The notes under the pieces were generated by a model that was not told where the DNA came from, ran no database searches, and saw only the letters and a list, made by a program, of their open reading frames with translations. Positions 60,193-64,000 of a DNA stretch of 64,000 bases are shown one piece after another (the stretch's first letter is position 1; every line of letters begins with the position of its first letter). The DNA comes from Alphaproteobacteria bacterium (GTDB taxonomy: Bacteria > Pseudomonadota > Alphaproteobacteria > Micavibrionales > Micavibrionaceae). Location: the NCBI GenBank assembly GCA_018608245.1, contig JABAZY010000019.1:7554-71553 (forward strand), given 5' to 3'. A program made the position numbers and the translations under genes.

Positions 60193-61125
60193 ATGAAACT
60201 TATTGCCGGTAACTCTAACCGACCTTTAGCAGAAGCTATTTCTGCGCATCTTAAAACGCCCCTGACAACAGCTAGCATTCGTCGTTTTGCTGATATGGAA
60301 GTCTTTGTGGAAATCATGGAGAATGTTCGCGGTGAGGACGTCTTCGTTATTCAATCAACTTCCTATCCTGCCAATGATAACTTGATGGAGCTGTTGATTA
60401 CAATTGATGCGCTAAGACGTGGCTCAGCACGCAGAATTACAGCGGTTCTCCCATATTTTGGTTATGCCCGCCAAGACCGTAAAACAGGCGGTAGAACACC
60501 TATTTCAGCGAAATTGGTCGCAAATTTGATTACCTCTGCTGGCGCTGACCGCGTTTTAACGATGGATCTGCACGCAGGACAAATCCAAGGGTTCTTTGAT
60601 ATCCCGACAGATAACTTGATCGCGTCACCTGTCATGGTGCCTGATATGGAAAAATTATTTAATGCCGAGAACTTGGTGATGGTATCTCCAGATGTTGGTG
60701 GTGTTGGTCGCGCGCGTGCGATGGCAAAGCGCATGGGTGCTGATTTAGCTATCATTGATAAACGTCGTGAAAAAGCAGGTGTTTCAGAGGTGATGAATGT
60801 TATCGGTGAAGTGAAGGGCAGAGATTGCGTGCTTATTGATGATATGGCCGATTCTGCGGGAACGTTGTGTAATGCGGCAGGTGCTCTTATGGCGCAAGGG
60901 GCTAACTCAGTTCATGCTTACGTCGTGCATGGTGTGCTATCAGGCGGCGCAGTTGCCCGTGTGGCGGAAAGCCCACTGGAAAGTCTGGTAATCACAGATT
61001 CTATTGCCCCAACAGAGGCCGTGCGCGTATCTCAAAATATCCGCACGCTAACGGTTGCGCCTCTGATTGGTTCTGCTATTGAGTGTATTGCGGATGAAAA
61101 GTCGATTTCTGCTCTGTTTAAATAG
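60193..61125 (+). CDS. prs: ribose-phosphate pyrophosphokinase
   Basis: [50 protein letters not shown] 60193 preferred over TTG 60169. Confidence 0.96.
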   Translation: MKLIAGNSNRPLAEAISAHLKTPLTTASIRRFADMEVFVEIMENVRGEDVFVIQSTSYPANDNLMELLITIDALRRGSARRITAVLPYFGYARQDRKTGGRTPISAKLVANLITSAGADRVLTMDLHAGQIQGFFDIPTDNLIASPVMVPDMEKLFNAENLVMVSPDVGGVGRARAMAKRMGADLAIIDKRREKAGVSEVMNVIGEVKGRDCVLIDDMADSAGTLCNAAGALMAQGANSVHAYVVHGVLSGGAVARVAESPLESLVITDSIAPTEAVRVSQNIRTLTVAPLIGSAIECIADEKSISALFK

Positions 61126-61239
61126 GCGATCTAGCTAAATAATCCTTGAATTTCCTTACGAAATACGCTTTATTGCGCCCTTAGTAATGGGTAGCACCCC
61201 TGGAGGCTATCTTAAATTTAATTATAAGGAACTAAAACA

Positions 61240-61938
61240 ATGACAAAATCATATACTATGTCAGCGGTAAAACGTGAACGCGCCGGTAAGGGGGTCGCTC
61301 GAGCATTACGCCGTGAAGCACAAACACCAGCCGTTATTTACGGCGATAAACAAGAACCAGTAACTATTTCAATCCCTACCAAAGAAGCTAACTTGGAATT
61401 CAATAAAGGTCATATGTTTACAACATTATGTGACCTTGATATTGCAGGTGAAAAAGGTTTGGTTCTTGCTCGTGATATTCAATTACACCCAGTATCAGAT
61501 AACGTTTTACACGTAGATTTCTTACGTGTGACAGACAAAACAAAATTGACTGTTGCTGTGGCCCTTAACTTTATTAATCAAGAAGAGTGTGCCGGTATTA
61601 AAGAAAAAGGTATCTTGAATGTCATTAGATATGAAGTTGACCTTGTTTGTAAGGCCGTTAATATTCCTGAAGCAATTGATGTTGATTTAACCAAGTTCGA
61701 AATTGGTGATTCAATCAAAATGAGTGATGCTGTTCTACCTGAAGGCTCTAAGCCTGAGATTGATGATCGTGACTTTACTTTGGCAACTATCGCTGCGCCA
61801 CGCGCAATCGAAGAAGAGGTTGTTGAGGAAGAAGAAGGCGTTGAAGGCGAAGAGGGAGCGGAAGCTTCTGCTGAAGGCGCTGAAGGTGACGCACCTGCTG
61901 AAGGTGGAGAAGAAAAAGCTGAAGCAAAAAGCGAATAA
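61240..61938 (+). CDS. rplY: 50S ribosomal protein L25/general stress protein Ctc
   Basis: RERAGKGVARALRREAQTPAVIYGDKQEPVTISI; acidic C-terminal tail. Confidence 0.95.
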   Translation: MTKSYTMSAVKRERAGKGVARALRREAQTPAVIYGDKQEPVTISIPTKEANLEFNKGHMFTTLCDLDIAGEKGLVLARDIQLHPVSDNVLHVDFLRVTDKTKLTVAVALNFINQEECAGIKEKGILNVIRYEVDLVCKAVNIPEAIDVDLTKFEIGDSIKMSDAVLPEGSKPEIDDRDFTLATIAAPRAIEEEVVEEEEGVEGEEGAEASAEGAEGDAPAEGGEEKAEAKSE

Positions 61939-61958
61939 TCTTCTACCGAATAAAAATT

Positions 61959-61993
61959 CTAAAAGAGGGCATATTCACTATGTCCTCTTTTTT
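61959..61993 (+). terminator. rho-independent terminator after rplY
   Basis: AAAAGAGGGCATA-TTCAC-TATGTCCTCTTTTTT. Confidence 0.85.
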
Positions 61994-62020
61994 ATTTAAT
62001 ATATGCTGTACGGCATAATG

Positions 62021-62638
62021 TTTAATTTATTTAATAAAAAGAATTCTGATATGTGGCTATTGGTCGGGCTGGGAAATCCTGGCGATAAATATAAAAATAA
62101 CCGTCATAATATTGGGTTTATGGCTGTGGATCGTGTGGCGGATGATACGCCTGCTTTTTCTGCGCCGAAATCTAAGTTTCAAGGCGCGTATACAGAAGCA
62201 AATATTGCAGGTGTAAAAATTGGTATGCTACAGCCACAAACTTATATGAATGAGTCTGGTCAGTCTGTTGGTGCATGCGCAAAATTTTATAAAATTCCTG
62301 CTGAGCGGATTGTTGTTTTTCATGATGAGCTGGATATAAATGCTGGTGATTTTCGTGTTAAAAAAGGTGGCGGTAACGCTGGGCATAATGGATTGAAATC
62401 TATTCAAGCACATTTGGGTACACCAGATTTCTGGCGTGTGCGCATGGGGATTGGTCATCCAGGTGATAAAAATAAAGTGAGTGGCTATGTGCTAAGTGAT
62501 TTCGCCAAAAGCGATGCTGAGTGGTTAGATGTTATGTTAGAAGGCGTTGTGCGTTCTTACGAAATTATTTTCAAAGAAGGCGTAAAGCCTTTTGAAAAAG
62601 AAGTCAGTGAACATATAAATTATTACCTTAAAAAATAA
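62021..62638 (+). CDS. pth: peptidyl-tRNA hydrolase
   Basis: MWLLVGLGNPGDKYKNNRHNIGFMAVDRV; PQTYMNESGQSVGA; FHDELDI; GGGNAGHNGLKSI; exact start uncertain (62003, 62021 or 62051). Confidence 0.93.
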   Translation, partial: FNLFNKKNSDMWLLVGLGNPGDKYKNNRHNIGFMAVDRVADDTPAFSAPKSKFQGAYTEANIAGVKIGMLQPQTYMNESGQSVGACAKFYKIPAERIVVFHDELDINAGDFRVKKGGGNAGHNGLKSIQAHLGTPDFWRVRMGIGHPGDKNKVSGYVLSDFAKSDAEWLDVMLEGVVRSYEIIFKEGVKPFEKEVSEHINYYLKK

Positions 62639-62658
62639 ATAAAAAGAAAGAATAAAAG

Positions 62659-63762
62659 ATGAGTTTTAATTGTGGAATTGTGGGGCTACCCAATGTTGGT
62701 AAATCAACTTTGTTTAATGCGCTAACAGCAACGGCGGCGGCGCAAGCGGCAAACTTTCCGTTTTGTACGATTGAACCAAATGTGGGCAAGGTTGGTGTGC
62801 CTGATCCGCGCCTTGATTTGATTGCTAAGATTGGTGGCTCAGCTAAGATTGTTCCTGCTCAATTAGAGTTTGTTGATATTGCTGGTCTTGTAAAAGGCGC
62901 GAGCAAAGGTGAGGGGCTTGGTAATCAGTTCCTAACGAATATTCGTGAGACAGACGCAATTATTCATGTGCTTCGTTGTTTCGAAGATGGTGATATTACC
63001 CATGTGGAAGGATCGGTTGATCCTATCCGTGATGCGGAAACGATTGAAACAGAATTAATGCTGGCGGATCTGGAAAGTTTAGAAAAACAAATTACTAATA
63101 TTGAACGTAAAGCTAAAGGTGGTGACAAAGAATTAACTGGTCAGCTTGACTTAATGAAACGTATGAAGGCTGTTCTTGATGAGGGGCGTCCTGCACGTGA
63201 TGCAGCGCCAGAAAACCCTGATGAAATTCGTTGGTCAAAAAATATTGGTATGCTAACGGCTAAATCAATTCTTTATGTTTGTAACGTTAATGAAGATGAT
63301 GCGGCGAATGGAAATGATTGGACAAAAAAAGTAGCAGAAATGGCTGTAGAGAAAAAAGCCAGTAGTGTTATTATTTGTGCTTCAATTGAATCTGAAATTG
63401 CACAGTTAGAAACGGCGGAAGAAAAGAATGAATTTTTGGAAGCTATTGGTTTGGAAGAAGCGGGGCTAGATCGTATTATCAAAGCGGGGTACGCGCTGTT
63501 AGGATTGCAAAATTATTTCACTGTTGGGCCAAAAGAAGCGCGTGCTTGGACAATTCGCACAGGCGCAAAAGCGCCAGAGGCGGCCGGTGCAATTCATAGT
63601 GATTTTGAAAAAGGATTTATCAAAGCTGAAGTAATCGCTTACGAAGATTTTGTTGAATTAAATGGTGAGCAAGGTGCAAAAGACCAAGGAAAAATGCGCC
63701 AAGAAGGCAAAGAATACGTCGTCAAAGATGGCGATATAATTCTATTCAGATTTAATGTTTAA
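62659..63762 (+). CDS. ychF: redox-regulated ATPase YchF
   Basis: [36 protein letters not shown]-terminal TGS domain. Confidence 0.97.
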   Translation: MSFNCGIVGLPNVGKSTLFNALTATAAAQAANFPFCTIEPNVGKVGVPDPRLDLIAKIGGSAKIVPAQLEFVDIAGLVKGASKGEGLGNQFLTNIRETDAIIHVLRCFEDGDITHVEGSVDPIRDAETIETELMLADLESLEKQITNIERKAKGGDKELTGQLDLMKRMKAVLDEGRPARDAAPENPDEIRWSKNIGMLTAKSILYVCNVNEDDAANGNDWTKKVAEMAVEKKASSVIICASIESEIAQLETAEEKNEFLEAIGLEEAGLDRIIKAGYALLGLQNYFTVGPKEARAWTIRTGAKAPEAAGAIHSDFEKGFIKAEVIAYEDFVELNGEQGAKDQGKMRQEGKEYVVKDGDIILFRFNV

Positions 63763-64000
63763 CTATGGGTAAGGGCATCAGGTTCTGAAGCCTTAGGCTT
63801 AACAGTGTCGGTTGGCGTTTCTTTATTTGCAGGATTTGCACCTGCTTCGAATCCTGATCTTGAATCGCCAGGAGATTTTTTATCTACTGGGGTGGAATCT
63901 CCACCTGCTTCTAGATTCTTCGGTAAAGTACGTGGTGGTAATATTGTGCCAGGAAGTGGCGCGCCATAACCGTTATCTGCTAAATATTGATTGATCTCAT
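63759..64000 (-). CDS. partial hypothetical protein, C-terminus ...[79 protein letters not shown]
   Basis: Open minus-strand frame from the window edge to a stop at 63759-63761, overlapping the ychF stop; start lies outside the window. Confidence 0.6.
   Translation of the reverse strand, partial: EINQYLADNGYGAPLPGTILPPRTLPKNLEAGGDSTPVDKKSPGDSRSGFEAGANPANKETPTDTVKPKASEPDALTHS

Noticed and set aside
61126-61239. possible structured leader before rplY (GGGTAGCACCCCTGGAGGCTATC)
   Set aside because: Some pairing is possible but no leader family is recognised and no covariation is available
1-64000. CRISPR arrays, tRNA/rRNA genes, transposases, integrases, toxin-antitoxin, restriction or other defence modules
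   Set aside because: Looked for in ORF products and intergenic gaps; none supported

Overview
This 64 kb window is a gene-dense, AT-leaning chromosomal segment. Gene content and order point to an alphaproteobacterium: pcm-M23/LysM-...-yajC-secD-secF-Mth938-squalene/phytoene synthase family, dut-coaBC-ubiE, murJ-trpS-nifU-tsaB, and prs-rplY-pth-ychF. It is mostly housekeeping. I see no rRNA, tRNA, CRISPR array, prophage or IS element. Main blocks: (1) a complete, tightly overlapping histidine operon (yerC/hisR-like, hisG, hisD, IMPase-type hisN, a hisC-hisB gene fusion, hisH, hisA, hisF, hisIE); (2) an ECF sigma factor followed by a von Willebrand/YfbK-type protein; (3) ABC-F, RRM, DUF350, RimK-like ATP-grasp, EAL and N-formylglutamate amidohydrolase genes; (4) the pcm/LysM-M23 ... 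yajC-secDF cluster, interrupted by a minus-strand block of unknown genes that includes a 698-aa low-complexity membrane protein; (5) nhaD, a split-P glycine cleavage operon, mutS, dut, coaBC and ubiE; (6) murJ, trpS, a NifU-family gene, tsaB, proC, ubiK, rfaD, lgt, pgeF, prs, rplY, pth and ychF. No obvious new defence or mobile system is present. The items most worth a second look are the HisC-HisB fusion operon with a candidate operator, a perfect 18-bp inverted repeat upstream of nhaD, the 698-aa protein and its inserted gene block, the 11-mer-repeat membrane-anchored protein between ubiE and coaBC, a possible RBS-masking hairpin before the ECF sigma gene, and two small ORFs below the ORF-track cutoff. 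Family calls come from reading the translations; no database search was run.
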